From: Patescibacteria group bacterium
GTDB taxonomy: Bacteria; Patescibacteriota; Doudnabacteria; UBA920
Assembly (NCBI GenBank): GCA_013387205.1
Contig: WARV01000016.1
Span: 1-34,857 of the forward strand
Length of the DNA: 34,857 bases
Reading direction: 5' to 3'
The notes beneath the pieces were generated by a model, which ran no database searches, was not told where the DNA came from, and saw nothing but the letters and a program-made list of their open reading frames with translations. The position numbers and the translations under genes are program-made. Shown here one piece after another: positions 16,302 through 25,109 of this stretch (position 1 is its first letter; each line of letters starts with the position of its first letter).

Positions 16302-16952
16302 ATGGATTTGATGTTGCCGCCGGAGAGACAAAAACCGGAAGATAACAAAAATTCTAACCAGGGGATTAACAATCCAGTCCAAGCACAAAAGCGGGGTTTA
16401 TCGCGCCGCACAAAAATTATTGTCTGGTTGGCGGCATTTGTCGTGCTGGTCGCTGCGGGGTGGAGTGGTTATTACTATTGGCAAAAACAGGTAAAAAAAC
16501 AAAAAGCGGCAGATCAGCAAAAAAAATTAAAGAAGGTTTTGCCCAGCGTCAAAACCGACCAGTCAACTTTTGTTTCCAAAAGCAAGCTGGTAATGCCACC
16601 GGTTTCGGCTGTGGCATCCACGACTCCGGAAAACCTGCCTGAAGTTATGAAAAAAATTGCCGGTAGCCGTCTGGCTTCTGCATTATTAGTGGAAAAAATA
16701 ACTTACAAAGACGGCAGAACAGGATTTTTATTAAAATATGCGGACAATAATTCGCTGTTACAGGTTTTTTCTGCCACTACCAAATTGTTGGCATCCTATA
16801 AAGACTTGCAAATACTGTTTACCGGACTTGGTAATCATTTAAGCCTGATAGATTTTAAGCAGGCAAATGTTGATTTTCGCTTAACTCATGAACTGTATCC
16901 AAACAATACGGGCTACGTGATAATTCAGAGCTTGGCCTCTGCCAATAAATAA
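16302..16952 (+). CDS. Single-pass membrane protein preceding the Cys-rich giant
   Basis: A 216-residue protein: a cytosolic Pro/Asn/Gln-rich tail (1-45), one transmembrane helix (about 46-66, IIVWLAAFVVLVAAGWSGYYYW), a Lys/Gln-rich linker, then an extracytoplasmic domain from about 105. The domain contains KITYKDGRTGFLLKYADN, FTGLGNHLSLIDFKQANVDF and GYVIIQSLA. It differs in sequence from the 13607/19631/25110 family, but has the same topology and the same position just ahead of a giant exported protein (12 bases to the next start). No named family recognised. It may help export, anchor or chaperone the neighbour. Confidence 0.7.
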   Translation: MDLMLPPERQKPEDNKNSNQGINNPVQAQKRGLSRRTKIIVWLAAFVVLVAAGWSGYYYWQKQVKKQKAADQQKKLKKVLPSVKTDQSTFVSKSKLVMPPVSAVASTTPENLPEVMKKIAGSRLASALLVEKITYKDGRTGFLLKYADNNSLLQVFSATTKLLASYKDLQILFTGLGNHLSLIDFKQANVDFRLTHELYPNNTGYVIIQSLASANK

Positions 16953-16963
16953 CCGCAAAATGA

Positions 16964-19492
16964 ATGAATACCAAATTTTTAAAAAATATTTTTAAAATAA
17001 TTTTACCGGCCGCGGTAGTTGGAATTTTTGCGCTGCTGTTTTTTGGGGCAGCAAAAATTTCTTTGGCCGAGACTGCGTGTTGTCCAAACGGATCGTATTC
17101 TTGTGATGTCGGTTGGGGTGGAACCACTTCGGCCTGCAGTGAAAATTGTTCTAGCTGCGAAGGCGCAAATCCGACCTGTACAGGAGGCGGAGGGGGACAG
17201 GAGGCTTCCTGTGACGGCTATTTGACTTCCTGTTGGGTGAGCTCATCTATGGATTGCGATCCCGGCGGAAGCATTGATAATCCTGGTACTTGTGATGGGG
17301 TGGTTGATTGTAATGGTGTATGCAATGGCGGAGCAGAAGTGGATTGCAATAACACTTGCGGCGGCAGCGCAACAGTTGATGCCTGCGGCGTCTGCGGCGG
17401 TGATGGTTCTTCCTGTGCCGGCTGTGATGGCGTGCCCGGCTCGGGAAAAACAACCGACGCCTGCGGCACTTGCGGCGGCAGTGTTGGTTCTGTGACCTGC
17501 GATGCCGATGCTTCCTCGGCCTGTACTGGCAGCAGCGCTTCCGGCACCGACTCCTGCGGCAATTCCTGCACAGTTGATGGCACCAAGGATTGCGGCGGTT
17601 CCCATTTGGCATGCTCAGGCGAAGCCTGTGTTTCTGTTTCCGGTTCCGGTAGTAACGAGTGTTCTTCGGACAATGATTGTAAAACATCCTGCACCGGCTG
17701 CAGTGCTTCCGCCCCTGACTGCGAATCTACCACTTACGGCACCGACTCCTGCAATAACTCCTGCAGCATCACTAACTCCGATCCTTGTCCTACCTACAGC
17801 CACACCGAATGTTCTAATAATTCTTGTACCACTGTTTCCGGTGTTGGCTCGGATTCGTGTGCTTCCAACGCCGACTGTACCCCTCTGCCTCCTCCTCCGC
17901 CTTCTGAGCATTACGAATGCGTCAGTAATTCTTGCAGCTTGGTTTCCGGCAGCAGCTCGGATTCCTGCTCTACTAATGCCGATTGCGCTCCCGTCACCCA
18001 CACCGAATGTTCTGGTAACTCCTGTGTCTCTGTTTTTGGTTCGGGCAGTGACACCTGTACTTCCAATGCCGACTGTACCAGCTGCTCCGGCTGCTCTGCC
18101 GATCCGTCTTCAGCCTGCGTTGGCAATCAGGCCTATGGAGTGGATTCCTGTAATAATCCCTGTTCGGTAAGTGGCAGCAGTTCGTGCGCTTGTTCTAGTT
18201 CCGAATGCGGCACTTACCCTAATTGCACTTCTCCCAGCGGCTGCGACAACACCTGTGGCAGTACCAAGACTTTTGACTGCGCCGGTAATTGCGGCGGCAG
18301 TGCAGTAGTCGGCTGTGATGGCGTTTGTAATAGCGGCAAAACTTTGGATGACTGCGGCATTTGCGGCGGCGATAGTTCCTCCTGTGCCAACTGTCCTGCT
18401 GATCAGCCCTGCGGGAGTTACCCCAACTGTACAACCAAGAGCGGCTGTGACCATACCTGTGGCAGCACTAAATTCCTGGACTCCTGCGGCGTCTGCGGCG
18501 GCCCGGTTATGTCTTTAGATTGCAGTGCCAAAGAACCGTCATGCGAAGAGACTACTTATGGCATTGACCTCTGTGGTAATCCTTGTCAAGCTACCGGACC
18601 ATCTTGCGGCACGACCACGACCGTTATTGACCCGCCCGGCTCAGTGCACGCCTATAATTCCAGCACTGACCCCTTGTCTGGCACTGACCCTGCCCGGGCC
18701 AAGTGCGGCCGGGTGCGGCTGTCCTGGACAGACTCTTCTGCTGGCCTGGCCAGCTTCCGCCTTTACCGCGACGGGACCAAACTGGCAGACGTCGCTGCCG
18801 GCAGCCCTACCAGCTACTCCTTTGCCGAAGACAGCAGCCTGCACAATTACGAGGTGGCAGCCTTCATTGGCAGCGATTTCTCCAGCCAGGCCGATGCCAT
18901 GGAAAATCCCACGGGCGCCAAGGACTGCAAAGCAGACCTGACCGGCTCGGATAAGGACATTATTAAGGTAAACAGCACGGACTACTCCAGTCAGAGCCAG
19001 CCTTGCAACGGCAGCACGGACACTGCCCCCATTCTCGCCACCAGCTTTACGTCCGGAGACAGAGTCACATTCCAGATTAACCTGTGTAATAACAACGGTT
19101 CGGACAAGGCTACGGGTATTGTCCTGACCGACACTTTAACCAACTTGAAAGCCCCTTCGGCTACTTCAGATTTTAACATCCGCTTCAACAACACTGCCCT
19201 AAGCAAGGTCCAAGATTGCACTAACCCGGGCGTGGGCGCTTATTCGGTCTGCGGCAGCGAGCCCAACCAGACCATTATCATCAACCTCTCTGGTCCTGCT
19301 TTTGACATTAGCCCTGGCTTGAAAAACTCCGTTGTTCTGGATACGGAAATTTCCGGCACCGCCACCCGCTTCCAGAATTCCTTTAGCGCCGCTTACCAGA
19401 AGGCTGCGGGCAGCAGCGGGGTGATAAGGGGTTCCATCCCCCTGATTCCTTTTTACTCCGGAAGCAGTAACCCTACAATCATTGAAAGGTAG
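16964..19492 (+). CDS. Cys-rich repeat surface protein with FN3 and DUF11-like C-terminus
   Basis: An 842-residue protein with a signal peptide (about 1-36, ending SLAET). Residues 37-555 are extraordinarily Cys-rich (about 78 Cys by hand count) and built from two repeat types. One is ACGVCGGD / NTCGGS-like units (as in DECGVCGGD repeats of extracellular proteins). The other is units of the form HTECSGNSC-VSVxGSGSD-TCTSNADC. A short proline run (LPPPPPPSE) divides it near 307. Residues about 558-650 form a fibronectin type III domain (RVRLSWTDSSAGLASFRLYR). Residues about 655-842 are a DUF11-like beta-sandwich (KATGIVLTDTLTNLKAP, YSVCGSEPNQTI) that is clearly paralogous to the end of the protein at 20281. 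It is likely disulfide-stabilised outside the cell, probably a rod-like adhesin; the upstream DsbA-like protein is a plausible partner. No Shine-Dalgarno sequence. Confidence 0.8.
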   Translation: MNTKFLKNIFKIILPAAVVGIFALLFFGAAKISLAETACCPNGSYSCDVGWGGTTSACSENCSSCEGANPTCTGGGGGQEASCDGYLTSCWVSSSMDCDPGGSIDNPGTCDGVVDCNGVCNGGAEVDCNNTCGGSATVDACGVCGGDGSSCAGCDGVPGSGKTTDACGTCGGSVGSVTCDADASSACTGSSASGTDSCGNSCTVDGTKDCGGSHLACSGEACVSVSGSGSNECSSDNDCKTSCTGCSASAPDCESTTYGTDSCNNSCSITNSDPCPTYSHTECSNNSCTTVSGVGSDSCASNADCTPLPPPPPSEHYECVSNSCSLVSGSSSDSCSTNADCAPVTHTECSGNSCVSVFGSGSDTCTSNADCTSCSGCSADPSSACVGNQAYGVDSCNNPCSVSGSSSCACSSSECGTYPNCTSPSGCDNTCGSTKTFDCAGNCGGSAVVGCDGVCNSGKTLDDCGICGGDSSSCANCPADQPCGSYPNCTTKSGCDHTCGSTKFLDSCGVCGGPVMSLDCSAKEPSCEETTYGIDLCGNPCQATGPSCGTTTTVIDPPGSVHAYNSSTDPLSGTDPARAKCGRVRLSWTDSSAGLASFRLYRDGTKLADVAAGSPTSYSFAEDSSLHNYEVAAFIGSDFSSQADAMENPTGAKDCKADLTGSDKDIIKVNSTDYSSQSQPCNGSTDTAPILATSFTSGDRVTFQINLCNNNGSDKATGIVLTDTLTNLKAPSATSDFNIRFNNTALSKVQDCTNPGVGAYSVCGSEPNQTIIINLSGPAFDISPGLKNSVVLDTEISGTATRFQNSFSAAYQKAAGSSGVIRGSIPLIPFYSGSSNPTIIER

Positions 19493-19515
19493 GGAAGTGC
19501 ATGTGTTGTTTTTAA

Positions 19516-19544
19516 TTGCCAGAAATTATGAAATGTGCTATAAT
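19516..19544 (+). promoter_or_regulatory. Promoter upstream of the 19631 gene
   Basis: TTGCCA (19516-19521), a 17-base spacer, then TATAAT (19539-19544) with the extended TGC immediately before it. This is the most complete plus-strand promoter in the window. It gives an 80-base leader containing a folded structure. Confidence 0.75.
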
Positions 19545-19563
19545 ATCTGTATAGATAATCTGT

Positions 19564-19619
19564 TTTCGATTATGGCATAATCCCTGGAAAGGGATAAGCA
19601 GCAGGCGACCATATCGAAA
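19564..19619 (+). promoter_or_regulatory. Structured 5' leader (candidate cis-regulatory RNA)
   Basis: An outer stem pairs TTTCGATTATGG (19564-19575) with CCATATCGAAA (19609-19619): 11 base pairs with one bulged T. Inside lies the hairpin ATCCCT-GGAA-AGGGAT (19580-19595), with a purine-rich single strand AAGCAGCAGGCGA on the 3' side. It sits between a good promoter and the start codon at 19631. I do not recognise a known riboswitch class. Confidence 0.5.
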
Positions 19620-19630
19620 CTGAAACAAAA

Positions 19631-20284
19631 ATGAACGAAATGAATACAAATCATATTTCCGGCAGCAGTGCTGCCGAAGTTGCCGTACCAAAACCAAGAT
19701 CCGGCAGAAAGAAAAAAATAACATTGGTTGTCCTGATTATTTTACTGGCCGCTGTTGCTGCCTCCGGTTTTTACGTTGCCCAGAAAAAGCACTTGTTTAA
19801 TTTAAAACCAGCCAACAAGCAAGCTATCCAGCCGGCAGGCCGGGAAGTACCCGCCTCGCTTACCGATGCAGAAAAGTACGGCTATGCGGATTTACATGAT
19901 AAGACAGTTAGCTACTTAAAACCCGAATCCATTCCTGATATTTTTCCGAAAGATTTTCCCTGGGAAAAAAACGCCCGAATCCTAAACAATTACATGCAGC
20001 CCAAGGACACTGCGGGGCAGTTTACACGGGCCTTCGTTTCCCAAAAAACCGCTGAAGAAAATTTTACCCTGTTCCAGAAATATTTCAAAGACAATGGCTG
20101 GAAGGTGCTTAATAGCTACGACCAAAAAGATATCAAGTTGCTGACCGTTAAAAAAGACCAATTTACAGCCAATGTCAGCATTAATTCTGGCCAAACTCCC
20201 GGTATTTTAAGCGTGGTGGAAGCCAGTATTATTGTTCCCATTTTACCTTCAAATCAAAAGTCAAATAATTTTTTTAAGAAATGA
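19631..20284 (+). CDS. Small single-pass membrane protein, paralog B
   Basis: A 217-residue protein: a short cytosolic basic tail, a transmembrane helix (about 34-52, ITLVVLIILLAAVAASGFYV), a linker, then the domain shared with the proteins at 13607 and 25110. Here the signature reads IPDIFPKDFPW, then ILNNYMQPKDTAGQFTRAF, VSQKTAEENFTLFQKYF and KDNGWKVLNSY. It overlaps the following giant gene by ATGA (20281-20284), showing translational coupling. It is preceded by its own promoter and a structured leader. Function unknown; tight coupling to the giant suggests obligatory stoichiometric co-production. Confidence 0.75.
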   Translation: MNEMNTNHISGSSAAEVAVPKPRSGRKKKITLVVLIILLAAVAASGFYVAQKKHLFNLKPANKQAIQPAGREVPASLTDAEKYGYADLHDKTVSYLKPESIPDIFPKDFPWEKNARILNNYMQPKDTAGQFTRAFVSQKTAEENFTLFQKYFKDNGWKVLNSYDQKDIKLLTVKKDQFTANVSINSGQTPGILSVVEASIIVPILPSNQKSNNFFKK

Positions 20285-23200
20285 CATATAAAAACATAAG
20301 TTTGGGATCATATCTAAAGATGTTGGCTAAGGTCTTGCCGGTGTTTTCTTTTTTCGCCTTCTTTTTTGTTATTGTCCCTGTTATTTTTTTTACGTATCCC
20401 GGCAAAGCCAAGGCTGATTGCATATGTCAGGGGCCGGCGACCTGCAGCGAAAGCGTGGTCTGGTCTAGTACGTATAATCCTGACTGTACCAATGGAGCGT
20501 CCACATATACTGATTCTTCTTATTGCCCGGGAACTTGCACAATTTATGGCAGCTATTATTGTTACTATCCCGATTTGGGTTATGCTTATTCGGGCGGGTC
20601 TTGTACTGCTGACGGTGGAACTTGTGCTGGAAGTGCTACGTATAGTTGTAATACTGGCAGTGGAGGTGGAACTGGAGGAGGTTCCTGCAGCTATGCGGAT
20701 TGCAACTCTTGCACTGCCGCTTCCGGCTGCGGCTGGTGCGGTGATGGCAGCGGCGGCTGTTCTACAGGCACCGCTTCCGGTCCTGATGCCAGCTCCTGCA
20801 GTAATTGGGCCTGGACATCCAACCAGTGCAATAGTTCTGGTTTTTCCATAACCGTCACCCCTGCCACCGCCTCGGTTGCCCAGAGCAGCACCCAGGCTTT
20901 TACGGTTACACTTACTTCCTCAAACAGTTACACCGGTACCGTCACTTTGTCCAGCAGTAACTGCCCTTCGGGGGTGGCCTGCAGTTTTGCCCAGACGTCT
21001 CTAACTGTGCCAGCTAACGGTACAATTTCTACTACCTTTACCACCACAGCCGCAGCTACTGCACCCACCGGCACCTATACCATCAACCTCAACGGTACGG
21101 GCGGCTCTGCAACCAATTCCACATCTCTTCAGCTTTCTGTCATCGTGCCGCCCAAAGTCACGGCGGTTTGCGACAATACCTGGCGTATAGTTCCTGGCAG
21201 CGGCCAGACTGACTCCCAACCGGCGTCTGTATATCTGGAAAACTGGTGGAATGGCCGTCCCGGCGGTGACCGAAGAGGAGCCGGCTCTTATTACGGTGGT
21301 TCAGTTGTGGTTAGTGTGACCGGCAAAGACAAGCGCGTGTATATGCAGGATTGTATGTTTGGAAATCACGGATATAACAACCCGCCGACCTGCGATTGGG
21401 AATATGGCTGGCAGCTCACAGACACGTCGCCAACCACTTATCCCGGCAGCCAAACCACCCAGTATTCCACCGGCGCTTTCAGGGGAGACGCCTGGGATGT
21501 TTGGATTCTCGCCGAAGACAACCATGCCTATCACAATATCAACTGGTCATATTGGACCGGTTGGTCAGATATGGGCACTGTGTCGTATCTTGGCCTGCCG
21601 TTTAGGGCTGTTGATGCCAATAAGGCCACCTGGCAATTCAGGAGAAATCCCGATTCTTCCATCAGCTATAACTGCGGACCTTCGCCAGTTTGCGTGGATT
21701 TGCCTTTCACTGCCAGTAGGAGCAGTTTGTCCTCAGCCAGCGTCAAAGTAGGGGATACTTTTACCGCCACTTGTGATTATAATTCCACTGTCACTTCCAG
21801 CATTACTGCCGTAACCGGCGCCGGATCTTGTGCCCAAAGTGGCGCCACTGGCACTACATTAAATTTTACCTGCACAGCCACTAACCCTGGCACCTTTGAT
21901 GTGAACTGCGTCACTAATACCGGTACGGCAGACAATGTCTGCGCCGCCTCCAACAAGGCCGGCACTATTACTGTCCAGCCCAAGCCTTTGCCGAATCCTG
22001 ACTTAAAGGTGACAAGCTGGATATATAATAATTCCGACGGCCCGCTCATGGTTTATTATGGCGCGCCTTATGCTTTATCTTGGGGTGCTGTCTCTAACGC
22101 CACGTCCTGCACCTTAGACGGGGCAGCGGTAGCAGTAGCCGGCGGGAGCATTAATACTTATACTGCCACGGGTTTTACCAATAACACCAAAACCCATACT
22201 TTAACTTGCACTGGCCCGGGCGGCACGGCTTCGGACAGCGTGGTGGTAAGCTATCCGCCGCCGCCGACTAACGCCACAGGATCCTGTAACGCCTTGGGCA
22301 GCCAGGCCACCCTTTCCTGGACGCCGCCGGCCGGCTATTCCCACTTCTACATTCGTGTGGACGACACTGTTGATGGTTACAAAGGCGCAGCTGACGTGTT
22401 TGACCAGGAAGACTTTATCGGATCAAGTTATAGTTTTAACACCACCCCTGGCCACACTTACAACTGGTGGATGCACACCAGGGACACGGCTGCAGGCGCC
22501 TGGAGCCAAGCCCCGGGCGGCGGCTTTACCTGCGCTGTGCCCAAGCCGGCCATTACTATTACCACTGGCGGCCCCCTGAACTTTTACGGGTTTTACGGCA
22601 CGGCCTCCGGCAACATGACGGCTCCGCCTGCGCAAAACCTTTCCTTTTCCAACACGGGCAACGCCAACTTGAACTGGACCGCTTCCACCAACATGTCCTG
22701 GTGCCATGTGTCCAAGGCTTCCGGCACGGTCGTGCCCGGAGGATCGGATACTATCTCTGTTTCCATGGATAACCCTTCGGTCGGCGGCAATTTTTCGTGC
22801 ACCATCACCATCACTGACCCGAATGCTTCCAACCCCAACCAGTTTATCACTGCCAACTACGGCGTGACCACTTGCGGCGGCACCAGACCCAACGGCGATT
22901 CCTTGCCTGGCTCTGCCGCGACCCGCACGGCTTACGTGGATAACGTGGCCAACGCGTCTTTTATTAATTTTTATACCTGGTCTGAAATCAACGGTCAGGA
23001 CGACTTGTGGACCAATAACAACGGGGTGTACTCCGGCACCAACATCGGTGGCGGCACCTGGACTGCCACCGCGGACTTGTCCCGGCACCGCGCCGGCAAC
23101 CCGGATTACGGCAACTTTTACGTGCATGTCTACGCTTACGGGCCGGGCGGCGTGGTGGGCGGCTTTTGCGGCTCGGCCAATTTTGTCCGCAACGCGCCCT

Positions 23201-25092
23201 GCGACCCGAACGCCGTGGGCAGCAACCAGATGCTGGGATGCGTTTACCAGGGCGTGAACTTTGACACTTTGCACAGCAACGCCGTTTCAAGTTCGGTTGT
23301 GGCCAGCCCCGCTGACAACGTGACGGTGTTCCCTTACACCGACATTTCAGGCGGAATCAACGGCGTACCCAACACTTTCTCCATCCGCTGGAAAGGCAAC
23401 TTTAATTTTACCGGTGGCAACTACTACTTCAATTTAGGTTCTGACGACGGCGAGAGGATTTACGTAGATGGCGTTTTGAAGTACGACGACTGGAATTACC
23501 AAGGCTATTCCGCCAAAACCACGCCGCCAATTAACATTTCCGCCGGCAACCATACTATTACTTACGAATACTTCCAAGGCATGGGCGGAGCAGCCTATAA
23601 TTTGTCCTGGACCAAGGCCTTGCCTCCCACGTCAGTGGACTTGAAAACCACGGTCTGGGCTTCCTGGGCAGGCACTGGCCGCGATACGGCTTGGGCTTAT
23701 AACAATTCCGACGGCCCGGCCATGGTTTACGACGGCGCACCTTACCAATTGTCCTGGGCAGCGGCCTCAAACGCCACGTCCTGCACTTTGGACGGGGTAA
23801 GCGTCAGTGTTTCCGGTGGGTCGTTTAATACTTACAATGCCGCTGGTATCACCACCAGGACCCACACTTTAACTTGCACTGGCCCGGGCGGCACGGCTTC
23901 GGACAGCGTGACCATCAACGTACCTCCGGCTCCCACCAACCTGGCGTTTACCTGCAGTCCTTTAGGCACCCAGATGACTATAAATTGGACTTTGCCAGGC
24001 GGCTACACCAACGCTTACTTTAAGATGGCCGAGGGTGTCGACAACTGGGTCGCCACAGTTTCGGACGATAATACTACTACCAGCAAAACCGTGGCGGTCT
24101 CGCCTGGTGTCACCTATCACGTATGGGTGGATACCAAGTACAACAGTAACGGCGCCTGGGGCTCGCCTGTCTCCGGCAACTTTTCCTGCGCCGTGGTCAA
24201 GCCGAACCAGCCGGAAAATGTCAATGCTATTAACTATTCCGGCGATCCTTCAGTCAGCTGCGGCTCCGTGAAAATCTCCTGGACTGCCCCGTCCTCGGGG
24301 CCCGCTCCGACGTTCTACAAAGTTTACGAATCTTTGACGGGCAGCCCCTACAGCTGGCAGCCCATTTACACCACCCCGGACGCTACCATGACTTCCTACG
24401 CGTACACGCCTGGCAGTAATCCGACTGCGGAAAGGTGGTACGCGGTAGTGGCTTACAACGGCGCGTCCTTCTCCGACGTCGCTGTGGCCAACAGCGGCCT
24501 GAGCAAGACGCCTACCCCGTGCGCCAGCAGCCTGTCCAGCTCGGACAAAGATATTACCAAGGTTAACAACAAGACTTACCAGTATGACGGCGTGCAGCTG
24601 AAGCAGTGTAATGGCACGGACACTGCCCCAGTGGTGAGCAATAGCTTCCACGGCGGGGATAAGCTCAGCTTTGCCATCAACTTGTGCAGCCGGGGACCGG
24701 GCGGAGCCGGGGATGTAACCGTAACCGACACCCTGACTTCCTTAGTCGCTCCTAATTCGGGGCCAAACGGCTTTAACGTCAGGTATAATGGCGCGGCTAT
24801 GACAAGGATTGCCGATTGCACCCCTGCCGCCAGCATTGGCTTAATGCAGTACTCAGTGTGCGGCAGCGAGCCGAACCAGAAAATTACCATGAAGCCGACT
24901 GCCTTAATCGCCGACGGTTCCAATGGTAAAATCGAGCTGGACGCGAAAATTGCCAATGGTTACCCCAGGTTCCAGAACTCTGCCCAGACAAGTTACAAGT
25001 TTGATGGAACGAGCTATACAAATACAAGCTTTACAACTCCCTTGATTCCCATAACAACTTCCAATAACAGCCCATCTTTCGAAGAAAATTAA
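20281..25092 (+). CDS. Giant multi-domain exported protein (PSI-like, Ig-like, BACON, PA14, FN3, DUF11-like)
   Basis: A 1603-residue protein with a signal peptide (about 1-45, hydrophobic core then GKAKADC). Recognisable modules: Cys-rich 46-135; PSI/plexin-like 136-183 (ADCNSCTAASGCGWCGDG); an Ig-like COG1470-type sandwich at about 190-290; an Ig/Cys-knot-like region 465-570; a duplicated unit DLKVTSWIYNNSDGP... (574-690) and DLKTTVWASW... (1120-1240), each followed by an FN3-like unit; a BACON-like domain 760-870 (NTGNANLNWTASTNMSWC); a PA14-like domain 980-1115 (YYFNLGSDDGERIYVDGVL); FN3 1311-1410; and a DUF11-like end 1415-1603 paralogous to the end of the 16964 protein. PA14 and BACON suggest glycan binding. 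There is no C-terminal transmembrane helix or sorting motif. Starts within an ATGA overlap; no Shine-Dalgarno sequence. Confidence 0.8.
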   Translation: MTYKNISLGSYLKMLAKVLPVFSFFAFFFVIVPVIFFTYPGKAKADCICQGPATCSESVVWSSTYNPDCTNGASTYTDSSYCPGTCTIYGSYYCYYPDLGYAYSGGSCTADGGTCAGSATYSCNTGSGGGTGGGSCSYADCNSCTAASGCGWCGDGSGGCSTGTASGPDASSCSNWAWTSNQCNSSGFSITVTPATASVAQSSTQAFTVTLTSSNSYTGTVTLSSSNCPSGVACSFAQTSLTVPANGTISTTFTTTAAATAPTGTYTINLNGTGGSATNSTSLQLSVIVPPKVTAVCDNTWRIVPGSGQTDSQPASVYLENWWNGRPGGDRRGAGSYYGGSVVVSVTGKDKRVYMQDCMFGNHGYNNPPTCDWEYGWQLTDTSPTTYPGSQTTQYSTGAFRGDAWDVWILAEDNHAYHNINWSYWTGWSDMGTVSYLGLPFRAVDANKATWQFRRNPDSSISYNCGPSPVCVDLPFTASRSSLSSASVKVGDTFTATCDYNSTVTSSITAVTGAGSCAQSGATGTTLNFTCTATNPGTFDVNCVTNTGTADNVCAASNKAGTITVQPKPLPNPDLKVTSWIYNNSDGPLMVYYGAPYALSWGAVSNATSCTLDGAAVAVAGGSINTYTATGFTNNTKTHTLTCTGPGGTASDSVVVSYPPPPTNATGSCNALGSQATLSWTPPAGYSHFYIRVDDTVDGYKGAADVFDQEDFIGSSYSFNTTPGHTYNWWMHTRDTAAGAWSQAPGGGFTCAVPKPAITITTGGPLNFYGFYGTASGNMTAPPAQNLSFSNTGNANLNWTASTNMSWCHVSKASGTVVPGGSDTISVSMDNPSVGGNFSCTITITDPNASNPNQFITANYGVTTCGGTRPNGDSLPGSAATRTAYVDNVANASFINFYTWSEINGQDDLWTNNNGVYSGTNIGGGTWTATADLSRHRAGNPDYGNFYVHVYAYGPGGVVGGFCGSANFVRNAPCDPNAVGSNQMLGCVYQGVNFDTLHSNAVSSSVVASPADNVTVFPYTDISGGINGVPNTFSIRWKGNFNFTGGNYYFNLGSDDGERIYVDGVLKYDDWNYQGYSAKTTPPINISAGNHTITYEYFQGMGGAAYNLSWTKALPPTSVDLKTTVWASWAGTGRDTAWAYNNSDGPAMVYDGAPYQLSWAAASNATSCTLDGVSVSVSGGSFNTYNAAGITTRTHTLTCTGPGGTASDSVTINVPPAPTNLAFTCSPLGTQMTINWTLPGGYTNAYFKMAEGVDNWVATVSDDNTTTSKTVAVSPGVTYHVWVDTKYNSNGAWGSPVSGNFSCAVVKPNQPENVNAINYSGDPSVSCGSVKISWTAPSSGPAPTFYKVYESLTGSPYSWQPIYTTPDATMTSYAYTPGSNPTAERWYAVVAYNGASFSDVAVANSGLSKTPTPCASSLSSSDKDITKVNNKTYQYDGVQLKQCNGTDTAPVVSNSFHGGDKLSFAINLCSRGPGGAGDVTVTDTLTSLVAPNSGPNGFNVRYNGAAMTRIADCTPAASIGLMQYSVCGSEPNQKITMKPTALIADGSNGKIELDAKIANGYPRFQNSAQTSYKFDGTSYTNTSFTTPLIPITTSNNSPSFEEN
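22192..22242 (+). repeat. Intragenic near-identical DNA repeat, copy 1
   Basis: A 51-base segment matches 23860-23910 at 50 of 51 positions, encoding THTLTCTGPGGTASDSV in both copies. The surrounding modules are far more diverged. Confidence 0.85.
23860..23910 (+). repeat. Intragenic near-identical DNA repeat, copy 2
   Basis: Second copy of the 22192-22242 segment (one mismatch). Synonymous identity suggests recent duplication or gene conversion within the gene. Confidence 0.85.
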
Positions 25093-25109
25093 CTGCATTA
25101 AGCAAATAC

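Noticed and set aside
17243-17687. Minus-strand ORFs in the Cys-rich gene (Ala/Gly- and Arg/His-rich)
   Set aside because: They mirror the Cys/Gly/Ser codon repeats of the real gene and have no start signals.
19564-19619. Known riboswitch (c-di-GMP, fluoride, preQ1) or hammerhead ribozyme
   Set aside because: None of the conserved cores I remember is present; kept only as an unclassified structured leader.
3088-20284. Recoded UGA (Gly) as in Gracilibacteria/SR1
   Set aside because: TGA serves as a real stop in ATGA overlaps at 3088 and 20281, and frames are not interrupted by in-frame TGA.
22423-23274. Minus-strand ORF of 283 codons in the 1603-residue gene
   Set aside because: Shadow of a GC-rich coding region; the plus frame has clear BACON- and PA14-like domains.
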